Positions 1 through 12,368 of a stretch of 60,000 nt of DNA are shown here, one piece after another. The position numbers were made by a program, and so were the translations under genes. Source of the stretch: Lineus longissimus. Its lineage: Eukaryota; Nemertea; Pilidiophora; Heteronemertea; Lineidae. The notes beneath the pieces were generated by a model, which worked only from the letters and a program-made list of their open reading frames with translations, was not told the origin of the DNA and ran no database searches. Positions within the stretch are counted from its first letter, which is position 1. Each line of letters starts with the position of its first letter. The stretch is taken from assembly GCF_910592395.1 (NCBI RefSeq), contig NC_088308.1, positions 26,615,501-26,675,500 of the forward strand, given 5' to 3'.

Positions 1-1090
1 TTTGATTACAATGGCAGGGATCAGTATTTATAGAATGAATAGGTGTAGTGAATCATTTTATATTTCATGAGCCAGGTCCACTGCATAACTGACACTAGAG
101 ACACCTAGGAACGTTTACCTATACTAACACCAGAATGAGATGCCCTTCAGTGGTAACATCTGGAACTGAATTCAGGCCACATCTAATGCAGAAATCCAAT
201 GAAAGAAGAGTAATGACCGAGTGGAATGATAGATAGACTGATGATAATGTCCTATTTGATGATGAAAAAGGACTTGAGTGTTACGAAAACTCTGCCATAA
301 AAAGAGAAGCAAAGATAGAACATTCTCACACAGAGTAATGTCCTGCTCTCTCCTAAAGAAGAGAGAGGAATACTGACCAAAGGACACGACCCTGACCACA
401 GAACTCTGGAGCTCTATATGTAGGAGAGCCATATCTCTCAGAGGAACGACAGAGGTGTGACACTCACCAAGGCGTCATAAGAACAGGCGTATATGCTGCA
501 CATATCACACCATTTTGGCACTTATTGCGTGACTGTTGTGTGAAAACTAGTTCCACACATTTCCAATTATTTCTGATTGATCTGCTCCATGAATTATATG
601 CCTGATTTTAGCAGAGGTCAATATTTATGTCTGGTGGCCATGTGGGTGCTTTTAAACAGCTCAATGAAGCAGCAGACAGCAGATGTCAGAACGAAGTACA
701 CTCAAACTACCAAGACAGAACAGGACAGCAATCAGCATCAAACTTTGAAGTTTGATAGCAGACGCTCAGTCTCGATAGTCTTTCATTGAATTTGATGGAA
801 TGCTTTCCTAACTTGGGGCCGAGGCCACTGCAGTATTCTAGGCCTATTTACATGCACAAAACAACAGTTATTGTTAGAATTAACAGTGCGTAGTTAGGCC
901 AAACTTAATGTAAATCATCCTGACGCAAATTAATACAAGGGACAGATGCATTAAATGTCATAGACTACAATACATACAAACAAGGCTGTACAACTGGATA
1001 TATGCATTCCGGAGACTATTAGAATGATATAGTATACTCCAACAGTATGGTAGGCCATTAGTAAGGGAAACAAATATTCTGTCCCCCATA
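1..1090. other. No gene recognised
   Basis: I see no recognisable coding region, RNA gene or repeat family here. Open frames are short and carry no family motif. Confidence 0.5.
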
Positions 1091-1093
1091 TTA

Positions 1094-1953
1094 TGGTGTG
1101 TTCACACTGGATGCGAATTGAAACCGAACTCCGTAGAGCGCTCTCCGGAATACGAATTGGTTAATCCAGTTTCAGAACGGTCGCGTCACACTGGCCCGAA
1201 TACGCATTCAAATCGGTTTAAAACGCGCCATCTATTATTATTATTATTATTATTTATTAACCTCCCATATGGGAGAATAAAAGTACAAAACATATAAGTA
1301 TATAATATCACAGTATCACACAGTCATTATTAACAAGTTAAAATCGCGTAAGGTGCTTGACCATTTCCATCTCCCGGCCATGCCTATTGCCAAAGTTCGG
1401 GTCAAAGAGGAGTGTCCTCAGCGAGTCAACACCACCGTCGCTAAATGCGGAGAATCCCGGCCTCGCCCTCGAAAACGAGGCCAAAACCGGGGAAAACCCC
1501 GCCGCGATGATGTTGCTGACCAGCGTACCTTTGACCAATGAACCGGCGGCAACATACCTTGCCAGGAAATGGAAATGCAAGTCACGTGCAAGGGAGTTGA
1601 TTTTTCCCTATTCTATGGCATAACGAAAAACGATTTGAGTTAGTGAGATCATTTAAATACATCAGTTAACTAGTTCGGAGCACTAGTTCCCGCGGTCAAA
1701 GGTCACCTTCTATGCGCCGGGCGCATGCGCAGTGCGATCGAAAACCTTAATTCGTATCAAGCGCGTCACACTTGAAATCTCAATACGGTTTCGTTGATTC
1801 GGATTAGCTGATTCGCATTCAATTCGGTTTAAGAACCGTGTTGGTTAAAGCGGATTGAGATCGGTATGAACCGAATTGAGTGTGACGCCCCAATACGTAT
1901 CAACGTTTTAATTCGAATTCAATTCGTGTTAAAACCCCAGTGTGACCACGGCA
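1094..1953. mobile_element. PIF/Harbinger-type MITE with nested insertion
   Basis: The left end TGGTGTGTTCACACTGG and the reverse complement of the right end TGCCGTGGTCACACTGG form a 17-bp imperfect terminal inverted repeat. Direct TTA copies flank it at 1091-1093 and 1954-1956; a 3-bp TTA/TAA target duplication is the hallmark of PIF/Harbinger elements. Both arms are filled with variants of GAATTGAATTCGGTTTAA, so the ends could fold together over more than 100 bases. No transposase is present. A separate block with an ATT run interrupts the middle, so the original element was probably about 400-450 bp. The class rests on the target duplication and end structure only. Confidence 0.72.
1229..1660 (-). 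mobile_element. Possible retroposon nested in the MITE, ATT tail
   Basis: Starting at an (ATT)n run at about 1231-1256, this block has a composition unlike the MITE arms around it. Read on the minus strand it would end in (AAT)n, as CR1/L2-type LINEs and their SINEs do, and the LINE near 21.9-23.3 kb also ends in an ATT array. A small palindrome (CCTCCCATATGGGAG) sits beside the tail. I recognise no coding motif or Pol III boxes, so class and right boundary are uncertain. Confidence 0.35.
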
Positions 1954-1956
1954 TTA

Positions 1957-4900
1957 GGGCATTCTGTGTAACGCAATACCTTGTTGTGCTATAACCAAGT
2001 AACACAAATGCATGTTGATTATTCAATATGAACTGTTACTTCCCAAAAGATGTTGCAGAATTCCTTTTCAACTACAAATACACTCCATTTCATGAAAAAT
2101 TACATTGCAAGCAAAAAATGTTGGAGAAAGCTGTCTGTATTTTGCTTCAAAAGGATTTTTTCCACCAAAATGATTTGACTGCAAAAAGGTGTGAAGCAGA
2201 TTTCCCAAAGGTCTGATTTAGCTGCAACCTTTCAAAAGACTAAGTGATGCATGTCGTGCCCGCATGGGAACCCACATTGGAGATAGGCACAGACTCCATT
2301 TATTGCATCCTGACAATATCAGGCCATTTCCCTCGATACATACTGAGGAGAAGTTGTGTTGTAGGCCCTGTTTGCAAGAGGATGCATTCATTGCCAAGCA
2401 GACTTAACCTTACCAATGCATCTTCATATCGGGAACAATAACATTGAACAATGGAAGTCATCAAACAAACAGCTGGTTGAGCAATCAAAATCATGGACAA
2501 GAAGAAGACAACTCACCAGAGATCAACATTTAAAATATATCAATGACCACTGTGGTTCTGTAACCTGGCTTGATCCACCACCTCAAATGTGATGGTGATC
2601 ACTAACCGATGACACAATGCGCTGAAGCTGTCTTAGCAAATAAACTCAGCAAAAACAACAGATATATGTTAGTCAAAGGTGCAATAATCAAAGCTGGCAA
2701 GTTAGGTTTTGATCAAACTGTCATGCACAACATACATAGTATTGCAGCCAATTCTAATCCAAGGTATGGCCAGGCCAATTTTGTTTCTACTCAGAAACTC
2801 TTCCAAGGCCTGGGTACATATTTTCGTTACAAAACATTAACTTCCATAATTTTTGTTGTTGAGGGTTACTGGTGATCTGATTTGCAGAAACCAGACATTC
2901 GACAGAATCTGAGTTTATACATCATGTACGTATGACATTGCTACGTCATCGTACATTGTGCAAATTGACAAAGAAAAACTGGAAATAATTTTACCAAGAA
3001 ATTTCTGTATCCACTATAGCTACTTAGTGGAGCTGGCTTTTAAGCTCGGTCTTGCACCTGCAAAAGGACAAACAATATGAGTTTTTTTACTGAAGGATTC
3101 ATGTTTTTTACCTTCAGAGACAACACTAAGAAGTATGTATAAATGACAGGAAAGCAAACTGCAACACAATACTTAAATCATTGCGATGTAGAAGAAGGCC
3201 TCCCTTCCTTCCCAATGAGCAACTGAAGAATTCAGCGATCAGAATATCACTACCAATATCACATATCATTCTAAGTGAGAACATTGAAAGATTCTTTGTT
3301 TCATCACATCAATCAGATTCTAATCAAGAATCCTTGGCGCCCAATAAATATCGGATAAGTGCAATTTCCTCCATCCAAAAACACCCGTTCTTCACACTCA
3401 ATGCAAGTAACACTTTATGTTATAAAGCATGTATCCTGGCATGGTTTCCATGGTAATCAACTGGACCTTATCTAGAAACTCTCATTTGCTGTGTTGTAAA
3501 AGCTGAATGATATGGGCAATGGCCATCTGCAAGTATTTTTCTGACTTTTGTGATAATGTGAGATAAGAATAACTTGGCGAAACAGAGCATCTGTGAGTGA
3601 GAAGGACAATCGCCACACTAAACTACTCGAGATGCCATTTCCACTAACATAAGTTACAACTTGGTATCATTATCAATTCAAACTCTTAAAGTTTATATGC
3701 TATTTACCCACACTCAGGTAGATATTTGACATATTTGAGTGTTGGTCATTTTAAATTCATTTATAGTCAGTTTATACAATACATCTATTTCAAGGACAGC
3801 GAACAAATTGAAAATTCCCACATACTGCATATCTCATTTCATTTTATGTAAATATGGTAGCAATCGAAGTTTCAGTAACAAAACTGTGGAAGAGATTTCA
3901 AAACATTCTGTACACCATACTCATCATAAAACTAACAGAAATGTCTGTGACCCGAGGCAGAAAAGATGTTTACTTGGGCTAAGAACCCAAATAATCTATG
4001 GCCTATGGATTAGCAAACTACCCTTCCACGAAGTACTACTTTGTCAAATCTATCAATGTATACTGGGCCTATCTAGTATCTTCCAACAAACAGTCAACAG
4101 TACTTCGTAATGACTTCTGGGCAATGGCCTCTCAACCTACAATATTTAGTAGGAATATACATCTACATGTAGTGAGGAATGATTGCAACATGCAAAGCAA
4201 AAACTGTCACATGCAGAACAGATGCCTTACAGTGCGCATACAAACATGTTTACATGATTCAATCCAATAGACTGGTTACATGTAGAAAACAACTGCATGT
4301 TGAACATCCATTAGATATCTGGATCATGGCCCAGCCTAATGGTCATTGTACTCCAGGAACCGTCTGCTGTTACAGGTATTGGACTGCGTATGATATCTGC
4401 CCACTGTCCCTATGGTTGTATCCATCAGATCACTGAGAGCCTCTTTATCTATTCATCAGGGAAGTTCTTTTAATGGTCCTCTGTGGTATTCAATGGATGA
4501 TAAACCAACATGAGAATTTGGGGCATGTTGTTGATTTATAGGGGCCATGGGGTGATTTTCAAATAGGTAGAAGTACAGCTCATGGGGTCTATTCTGTGAT
4601 TCAATTAGGTTATAAAAAAAACAATTTTGGCTTGTCGACTCCAAACACTGCCCAAAGAGTTGATGGAGGAAATTACTGAATTAGGTTATATTGTGGAAAC
4701 TCCCTCAGCGGGCACCTCTTTTACTTAGCAGGACACCAGGATACTGACTTTGATCAGGAATAGGCCATTGCCACTGAGGTTGACCTCACCAATCAGGACA
4801 TATGTCAACTCCAAGGTGTTGTTTATAAGAGTTTCTGCTGCCTGCTGGATTTCATTTACGCACCATATTATGGCCGTACATGTATCATGACAATGGCCAT

Positions 4901-6597
4901 ACTCACTGTTGGAGAGCAGTCGTGACCTGTGGTAGGGTTACATCAAAGAAACAGTATTTAAGGCTAACCTATGGCATATACGGGGTGTAAAACAAGCCCA
5001 GTTCTGCTCCTTGTCACGCGGGGGTGACTTTCTTTGACACCTCTGATCATTTCTAACTCTGGGGACTAAACTATGCTTCTGGATTGTTCTGGGCGTCCAA
5101 GATCTTGTGGGTCTTTCCCAGTCTGGTCACTTGTGTATATTGTCTCTTTCTTAACTCTCTACTTGTCTATGGTGGAGGTCTTCATCCAAGGTCTTTGTTT
5201 CAGTTGCTTTACCATCTTTGGCAGAGCTGCATTAGGACAGATGACCGCAAACAACACAGTTCTCCCTTCTTCAGCATGACAATTCACACTATGACTAAAT
5301 GTGAACTGAAACTTGTGGGTGCTCCAAGTCTGTGTTGATTCCATTGCTCAACCCGGCTCAGTCTTCTGGGTTCTTGGTGTATGTATGGATGTGACTGGGA
5401 GCGAAACACATACTTATCATGCCGTGACCGGCATGCTTCCAGTAAAATGAACGCATTTGTTAGTCTTTGCTGCCGTCTCAAGGTGTCTATAGGCCCCTAT
5501 TTATCATTAATATTAGCCAGGCTAACTCGGGTAAGCTAAATAAAAATAAAATACAACATTGTTTCCCTAGGCTATTTCTACGGCCATAGGGATGGCGATG
5601 ACGTACGGCATGTCTATCTACACCAGCAGGCTTTAGTTATGTGTACCTTAATAGAAGTGTAGGGGTCCCATAATCCAAATCAACATAGCCTCTAAATCAA
5701 TCAATCAGTTCTCAAGTTGTCACGTCAGCATGTACATGCCCTGTACATTTTGTGTACATTGGCAAATGATGGGATGGGCCAGGAATGGCACTTTATCAAC
5801 CGCTGTTTACTCACCAACAGCACAATCACTCTCAAGTTTCAATCTATGATAACAATCGTCTTGATCATGGCTTGCCATCCTAGTGGCAATCGTAACGATT
5901 CGTCATTTGATCGCGCTTTCTGCAGCTTGTCAAAACGAGAATCTCTGCCAGATTTTGAGTGCATCAAAAACAAGATGGCGAGATTTACCTCATACCTAAA
6001 TAGGTCAATAGCCGGATATGCATGCCTGGTGGGACTAGGGTAATAGCAGGCGAAATTTTGCATTCTCCAAGCGTCGTCGATGGTGATCATTATTGCCAAA
6101 ACTGTCTCACTCGACCTACTGACTATGGGACAATTTCAGTGGGTGCATGTAAATTGGACATTTGGCCCGGCGCCCGGATGATTGGAATTTTTGCACATTC
6201 TCCGAGCACAATCCCCTGCTGAAGTCTAACTAGCGGGATTATCGGGCTAAACAATGGGATGACCCAGGAAAGTACTGTCTATGAGAAGAAAGTACTATGA
6301 TGTCAACTAACAGAATTTCGGTCGATTTTGAAATAGGAACACGGTCTTTTTCTAGATATTCTTTCACAGGCAGACTGTACACGGCCCCGTAATGACAATG
6401 TGTCAAATTTTGACATTTCTCATGAAAACGCCAATAAAACAATTTAGAATCATTGGAACTTTTTCAAATTCACTTATGACATTGACAAGATATCGGACTA
6501 CACTTCTGCAAAGTTTGATGAAACTCCCGGCAGTGCCCAGGTTGGGCAGTGCCAGTGGTTGTCCTGAGCCCGCTCCTGGCTCCCCTGCCGTTGGCCA
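1957..6597. other. Intergenic, nothing identified
   Basis: No open frame here carries a motif I can name, and I find no strong tandem or inverted repeat. A stretch near 2240-2880 has slightly longer open frames on the plus strand (for example 2609-2875), but they start and stop without splice context or recognisable similarity. Old decayed transposon sequence is possible. Confidence 0.4.
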
Positions 6598-7335
6598 TTC
6601 ATACTACATAGTACGCACAAAGACAAACCAAAGCAAAGACACTTGTGTAGCATATCAAGGACACGTAGATTGATACTCCTATGTGTGCCACATCAAAGAC
6701 ATCTGGACCATACACCACGTCAAAGATAACGATGCGAAGTCAACAGGCGGCGCCACTGTAGATTGCTGGCGGCCGTTGTTGTTATTCGCCACCTCTCTCC
6801 CCATTATTCCAACAACTTGTTGAAGGAGGTTGACACAGTTTTCTAACTTATCTCTATCCATGGTTATGATATACTAGTATGATTGATGATGTTGAAAAGA
6901 AAGGGGATCTCAAAATACGACAGTCTACTACGAATAGATGCAATAGTGACATAACAACACATGTGCATTTTCCCGCTAGTCGCTTATATCAACAAAAACC
7001 TATAGTTGTCGAAATCGTTTTTACTTTTCCCAAGACGGTGGCGCCGCCTGTTGACTTCGCATCGTTATCTTTGACGTGGTGTATGGTCCAGAGAGGTATT
7101 GCGGTCATGTCTTATCTGTGCTGTGTATGGCTCATGAAAACAACTGTCTATCCCAGTGAGGTTGCGGTCTAGTTTTATCTATGCTGTATGAAACAAAAAC
7201 AAAACATGCATTCCAGATATCTTTGATGTGGCACACATAGGAGTATCAATCTACGTGTCCTTGATATGCTACACAAGTGTCTTTGCTTTGGTTTGTCTTT
7301 ATTTGCGGTAATAACCGCCCATAGTAGTACCATAT
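6598..7335. mobile_element. Foldback (long inverted repeat) element
   Basis: The segment around 6613-6757 reappears inverted at 7036-7307. The shared blocks include CACTTGTGTAGCATATCAAG, the stretch around TGTGCCACATC and the block around GCGAAGTCAACAGGCGGCGCC. The right arm carries about 115 extra bases (roughly 7093-7207) missing from the left. The outermost parts also look related (TACTACATAG against CTATAGTAGTA), so true ends may lie near 6598 and 7335. The loop is about 280 bases and has no transposase. A perfect 14-bp palindrome GCGGTAATAACCGC lies just beyond the right arm. I cannot name a superfamily because I see no clear target duplication. Confidence 0.7.
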
Positions 7336-8235
7336 AAAATACTTCGTTTATTATCTAGTTAATCTACTTTTTCCGTGCTTAAAATCTCTGCCGCTGAATT
7401 CTATAAATAGAAACTATTAACATCGCGGCAGTGTGGTTCCCATTGTGCGCCCTCCCACTTCACACCATGTCAGGAACTTTTACGGAGAGGGAGGGCGTGC
7501 AGTAAGAAGAATGGCCAAAATGACGTCACGTTTTCCTGGCAATGCCTCTTGCCAGACCAGTCAAGCATTGGGAATGCATCTTTAATTCAGACAACGTTAG
7601 AACTAGAAAACGAATATGTTAATTTGCAAAAGTAAAAGCAGATTTCACCACTAACCAGTCAAATCGGAATACGACGGCGCAAAATGTTCTCGCTTTCCTC
7701 CTGCTAAAAAAACCTTGTTCCCGCACTCCTATTTTAATTTATGCCCAGGAATATGATGTGATCTGTTTTCACTTGTTTGTAATTAAATGGTATTCATATA
7801 ATGAGATCAATAGTGGTGTTCCTTCAACCACCAGCAAGAGTACACGATACAAAGCCACTCAACACTTCTTCTCCATGAACAGATCCCATCGTTCAACTAG
7901 TCTTCTCTCCCCAGGTGCCTCACGGACCTTCAGGTTCCCATACTCAAGACCAACTCTTACGATATCGCCCTCAAAACAACCCTGGAGTCATGAATTCACA
8001 GGTGCTCCTGTGAAATCTCAGTTCTAGTATTCACTGCATTTGCGGGAAAGTACAAGTGTCAAAGTAGATGTGCCTTCTAGGGTTGTACATTCGACATTGC
8101 CGCCTTTTCTGTATGATATGTCGTCTGCTCTCACGTTGCACCACGTGGTACATTTTCTAACTGACCTTGGGCGTGGTCAGGCCTTTTTTTCTCGGCAAAC
8201 ATGCGCAAACTACGAGTCAAGTAGCTGACCAACTT
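7336..8235. other. No gene recognised
   Basis: Flank of the piggyBac relic. The missing 5' terminal repeat of that transposon should lie here, but I find no TTAA with a matching inverted repeat. No other feature is supported. Confidence 0.4.
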
Positions 8236-8975
8236 ATGCTGGAGGAATCTGACATGGATAATGCAGACGAATCGGTAATGAGTGCTGATCCTTCTGATAA
8301 AGATACTACCCCTGATAATGCGGCAAGCAACGAACGTGCAGCTGGACCAAACGATAAAACCTACAGATGCGTCAGAAATGAGGGCCTTGGGCACGGTCTG
8401 AGTCAGTTGTTGTTTGCAAGTGGAAGGATAAACGACGAGAGGTATTCACCATAAGCAATATGCACCGCGTTGAGATGGTGGAGGTCCGCAACCGGAATAA
8501 CAAGGCATCGCAAAAACCCAATGTCGTGGGCGATTACAATAAGGGCATGTCTGGTATGGACAGATCTGATCAAATGCTGTCATATTACTCAGCTCTTCGC
8601 AAAACCATTAGATAGTACAAGAAGATGGGGCTTTACTTGCTTGAGATTTGGGTGTCGAATGCCCATATGTTGTATTCTGCTGAAACTGGCACCGCAATGC
8701 GCCAACTCAAGTTTCGCGACACCATCATCAAGCACTTACTTGGGCCAGAAGTTATGGAACGCATAGAGAGACCACCAGTAGCAGTTGCAGATGCGGACCC
8801 CTTTCACTACTTGAATTCGATTCCACCATCGGAGAAGAAACAACGATCAACGAAACCTTGCCGCGTCTGCACACGATGGGGTATCAGAAAAGAAACCAGG
8901 TACTTCTGTCCAAAATGTAAAGACAAACCGGCTCTCTGTGTGGATGTTTGTTTCAGGCACTTTGACACTGTTTGA
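8236..8975 (+). pseudogene. piggyBac-family transposase relic
   Basis: This is a broken DDE transposase of the piggyBac family, which cuts and pastes at TTAA. The first part (8236 to about 8385) reads as an acidic N-terminal segment beginning MLEESDMDNADESV. From about 8400, in another frame, come KWKDKREVF, a GMSGMDRSDQ block, and then LLEIWVSNAHMLYS and the C-terminal cysteine-rich domain (CRVC, CPKC, ALCVDVCFRHF). The catalytic aspartate region between these parts is gone: the N-terminus is joined almost directly to the C-terminal third. A TAG stop at 8613-8615 interrupts the frame where this family usually has tryptophan before YKKMG. The protein cannot be active. Identity is firm from the C-terminal domain; the exact junction is approximate. 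Confidence 0.88.
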
Positions 8976-9424
8976 CTGGCATAAGTTGGTAGAGTGGAGA
9001 AAGTAGTTACCTATGTACATGATGTACGAGATGTTGAAAGTGTTTCAAAATATTTTGTTATTTTACAGTAGTTTCCTTCACAATATTTTTTGAACCGCGT
9101 ACACTTGGAATCTTTGATGACACCAACCTTCATGGTGACGAAAAACTGCACGGGAATGTGCACTATTTTTGAATTATACTTTGTTAAATATATGATGTTA
9201 TGCAAATGGTTCTCCATCCATTTCTTTAGTATAGAACTTTTTCAGGAAAATGAACAGCCTTTCAGGGACATACAGGCTTCATGGTCACTACTTGTAACAT
9301 GACTTCCTGGTAACGATATTGTAACTTGATTTTCTTAATAAAAAATCGTTTTCGTGAGATGTTATTTGTTATTCTCATTGCCCATACACTAAACTATTGA
9401 CACAAGGGCAAAAATACTGTTAAA

Positions 9425-9558
9425 ATGTCCCATGGGGTGAAATTAACGATTTTGAAGAGGAGTTACTGTACTACGTCTTACTACGAATTTACTCGTAGTC
9501 GGCCACCAAGGGTGACCTTCAACTACAAGTAAACTCGTAGCTGGCAGTCAACGGGTTA
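9425..9558 (+). repeat. Candidate 3' end of the piggyBac element
   Basis: About 500 bases after the transposase stop is a pair of near-palindromic blocks (around CTACGAATTTACTCGTAG and CTACAAGTAAACTCGTAG), followed by CAACGGGTTAA. Read outward-in, the end would be TTAA followed by CCCGTTGACTG, which fits the TTAA-flanked, C-rich ends of piggyBac-like elements. No left partner was found, so this is inference from position and form. Confidence 0.4.
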
Positions 9559-9689
9559 AGCCTCTTGGCAATATTGTCTAGTTCATTGATGGCTATATAG
9601 TCTTAACCACCAAGTTTTTTTCATCATAGCCATGAATCAACATACTGAAAAACTTAACTGACCGGCCGGAGCCCAAAAAAGCCAAAAAG

Positions 9690-9800
9690 TAAGTATCTTA
9701 AAACTCACTCCCAACAGGATTCGAACCCACGCACAGTTAGCAACGATATCTGTCAGTCCGACGCGCTATGCTCTGGGCTAAAGTTGCTCTTGCGCGTCGA
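9690..9800 (-). repeat. tRNA-derived SINE relic
   Basis: On the minus strand the block contains GGGTTCGAATCC, a perfect Pol III B box, preceded at tRNA-like spacing by an A-box-like TTAGCCCAGAGC and a GCGCGTCGGACTGAC segment that looks like an anticodon arm. The T-stem needs several G-U pairs and I cannot form an acceptor stem, so it is not a working tRNA gene. The downstream minus-strand sequence continues as a T-rich tail past 9660, as in a SINE body. Confidence 0.55.
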
Positions 9801-10524
9801 GGCCGACAACTTTGGGAGGTTTGATCCGGGAGTTTTGGTAATCCCTTTCTTTGACAATTTGCGCATGTCTCTGTCACCATTAACCGTTTGCGCATGTCTA
9901 TACAACGTCACTGCGAATTTTGAAAGAGCACAGAACTCATTCACTCCCGATTTCTCATGAGGGACAGGTGGATTTCGTGGAATTTGATGAAGCTCATCTG
10001 ATGTAAGTTCCATGTTCACTGTTTATCTGCCGTTTTGAGTCTCTCTTGATTGTTTAGGCCCTAATATCATGTTCTAAAGCGTCCAATTTTATTCAAACTT
10101 CGAAATCAATATTGATGATGTAGCGAAGTGTACACCGACTTACCAATCGAGCCGCCATCTTGGTTTTTGGCTTGCCTTTGGCTTTTGAATCATGCCGCGG
10201 CAGAATATCGATGATATTTTTATGGTAGGTGCTCCAATGATTCATCGGTGAGCACAATGGCCCGTGGCCATTTCATTTAGAGAAAATCTTTCTGCTCATT
10301 TTTGAGATCCCTGGATTTCGTATTCAGCTCATCCCTGATTTTTGTATGTAAGGTATTTTCATGTTATTCTACAAGATACTTGTAGTTTGGGCTGAGACTT
10401 GCTTAACCAAATTGTCAGGAGAATCCATAGTCTGAACCCTAGTAAACATTGGCTGACAAACAAAATTAGGCAGTCCTCCTTGGAACTAATTAGCCTCAAT
10501 GGAGTGTGAACCAAAGGAATCTAT

Positions 10525-10680
10525 GTAATAAAGGTACAGGAAAAAAGGTACAGGAAAAAAGGTACGGAAATAAAGGTACAGGAAATAAAAGTACTGGAAA
10601 TAAAGGTACCGGAAAAAAGGTACTGGAAATAAAGGTACACAAAATGGCATAAATAGGTAAAAAAGGTACACAATTTTTTA
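10525..10680. repeat. Degenerate A-rich minisatellite
   Basis: About ten imperfect copies of a 14-16 base unit resembling AAAGGTACAGGAAAT, with GGTAC at regular spacing. It gives low-complexity open frames on the minus strand that are not genes. Confidence 0.75.
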
Positions 10681-10817
10681 AAATTTTTTTTAGAATATTA
10701 TGCTGTTCAACTGGTTCCATAACAAAATTGTCCGCAATGTATTAAATTATTTTAAGGCACCGCCTAAGTCACAGAAGAAGGAAAATGGGAAAGAAAAGAA
10801 AAAGGCATAGGCCGAAT

Positions 10818-11260
10818 CTGAACCAGTTGAAGAATGATTTATCCCAGTTGGAGGAAAAAGATTCTAAATTATTTTAGGATTATTTAAAGAAGGTAAAATT
10901 GGAAACCAAACAAAGGTCACCTGGAGATGACGTTTCTCCAGATACATGGTTTACCCACTTTAAAGGTATACTCTCTGATCCCACGGTGGAACTGGAACTA
11001 AACCCCTTCCAGAAAAATATTGTTGCTCAACTTGAAGCTCTTGTGTCACTGTGTCTTTATAACGCATATGTCTCTGTTTTCTTCAGAAAACTAGAGCGCT
11101 TTTAGACCTCTGATTAGCTGTGCTGTAACGATAGCAACGTGGGATTGTGGTTATGTTGTAAATTTCATTGTTTTGATATTTTGATAGTAATGTACATTTG
11201 TATTTGTGTTTCGTGCCTTATATGCAAAGATTGTGTTTTGGCCAATAAATTTCATTTCAT
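10818..11260 (+). mobile_element. LINE (non-LTR retrotransposon) fragment
   Basis: The plus strand reads NDLSQLEEKDSKLF, a TAG stop, then DYLKKVKLETKQRS and WFTHFKGILSD up to 11104. This pattern (a KDSKLFW-type motif, then a W..HFK..L segment) occurs between the endonuclease and reverse transcriptase of jockey/CR1-like LINEs. The reverse transcriptase is missing; the coding scrap runs into a T-rich 3'-UTR-like stretch that ends with CCAATAAATTTC and ATTTC repeats (about 11244-11266), like a LINE 3' end. The element is internally deleted and dead. Family assignment is tentative. Confidence 0.5.
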
Positions 11261-11269
11261 TTCATTGCA

Positions 11270-11760
11270 CCTGGGTGCCTGCACCCCATGCCACATCCTG
11301 ATGGAACCATGTGGTTTAAAAATATACTCCTTGATATTTGTCAACGAGGTAGGTGTATAGCAAAAACCTAAGGTCAGGATGAAAGGTATAACCCCATTCA
11401 CTTTCTGCCAACTCTTGCTATTCACATTCCAATACTGTATTTACATGGCTATGCTCAAAATTACAGAAAGTTTATTGTGTACATGAATGTTTATGAATAT
11501 ATTAAGTGCCAAATCAAACATGTCCCAGTGCCCTTACTCTACATATTAGGCACCTTAATTGACCCACGCGCGCCTTTTCAGGTCTGCTCGGGTTATGACT
11601 CGTACACACTCATACTCCCTTATTATCTTTTCAACTGTTTCATTGTTGATATCGTCAGGAATATATCCTTTATCCTTCAGCACCATCACTGCACCAACCA
11701 TCACTTTACTCACCTTCCCTCCCGTGCACTAAAACTGCATTCACCATGCATCAACCCCAG
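11270..11760. other. No gene recognised
   Basis: No motif-bearing frame or repeat is evident between the LINE scrap and the exon-like sequence at the satellite edge. Confidence 0.4.
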
Positions 11761-11789
11761 CCCACCCCCATCCTGGCACTAACATTAAA

Positions 11790-11935
11790 GAATATAATCC
11801 TGATTGTATCGTATGATGAAAGAGTTGTTTATCAAAAACAAAGTTCGAGTGAAGAGCCAGATTTCCCCTCTCCTCTGATGTTTCATCCCAATGATGACAA
11901 TCAACCCTAACCAAGGACAGAAGGGAGAGCAGCAA
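11790..11935 (+). other. Exon-like sequence at the edge of the satellite
   Basis: On the plus strand a protein-like open stretch of about 36 codons includes YDERVVYQKQSSSEEPDF and ends at a TAA at 11908-11910. A donor-like CAAG|GTAG follows at about 11933. The sequence just beyond resembles the part of the satellite monomer that follows its own exon-like cassette. It may be the unique DNA from which the array was amplified, or a decayed exon. I do not recognise the protein. Confidence 0.3.
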
Positions 11936-12368
11936 GGTAGTATTCTCGATCCTGTAAGGTAAGGTTAGATGTTAGTTTGTAAAGAGAATGAGATGTGATT
12001 GTATGCTTGTATCTTTTAAGGCAGCTTCTTCAATTGAAGGATGGATGACCAGCATTGCCAGGCAAGAAGGAAAAAAGAGAAGGTAGGAGTCTCGATCCCA
12101 GACAATGCTTGAGGTCAGGAAATGGCTCAGGCAGTCGAGTTTCGAGGGTAGGTAAGATTTAGATGTTAGTTTGTAAAGTGACGAAAGATGCTGGCTTTAA
12201 AATAGCATGCACTGTTCACTTGTTAGCAGATTTTTAACATAAATCTGGCTACCAGTAGGTTTCAAGCATCGCTTTAAAATAGCATTGCACAGGTCACTTT
12301 TGACAGATTTTTAACATAAATCTGGCTACCACTAGGTGGTATGTGGTTGTATGCTTGTATCATTTCAG

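Noticed and set aside
3739-4270. Overlapping plus-strand frames of 90-123 codons
   Set aside because: Different frames with no motif; expected by chance in this much AT-rich sequence.
9690-9800. Functional tRNA gene on the minus strand
   Set aside because: The B box is perfect, but the T-stem is weak and no acceptor stem forms; a SINE relic fits better.
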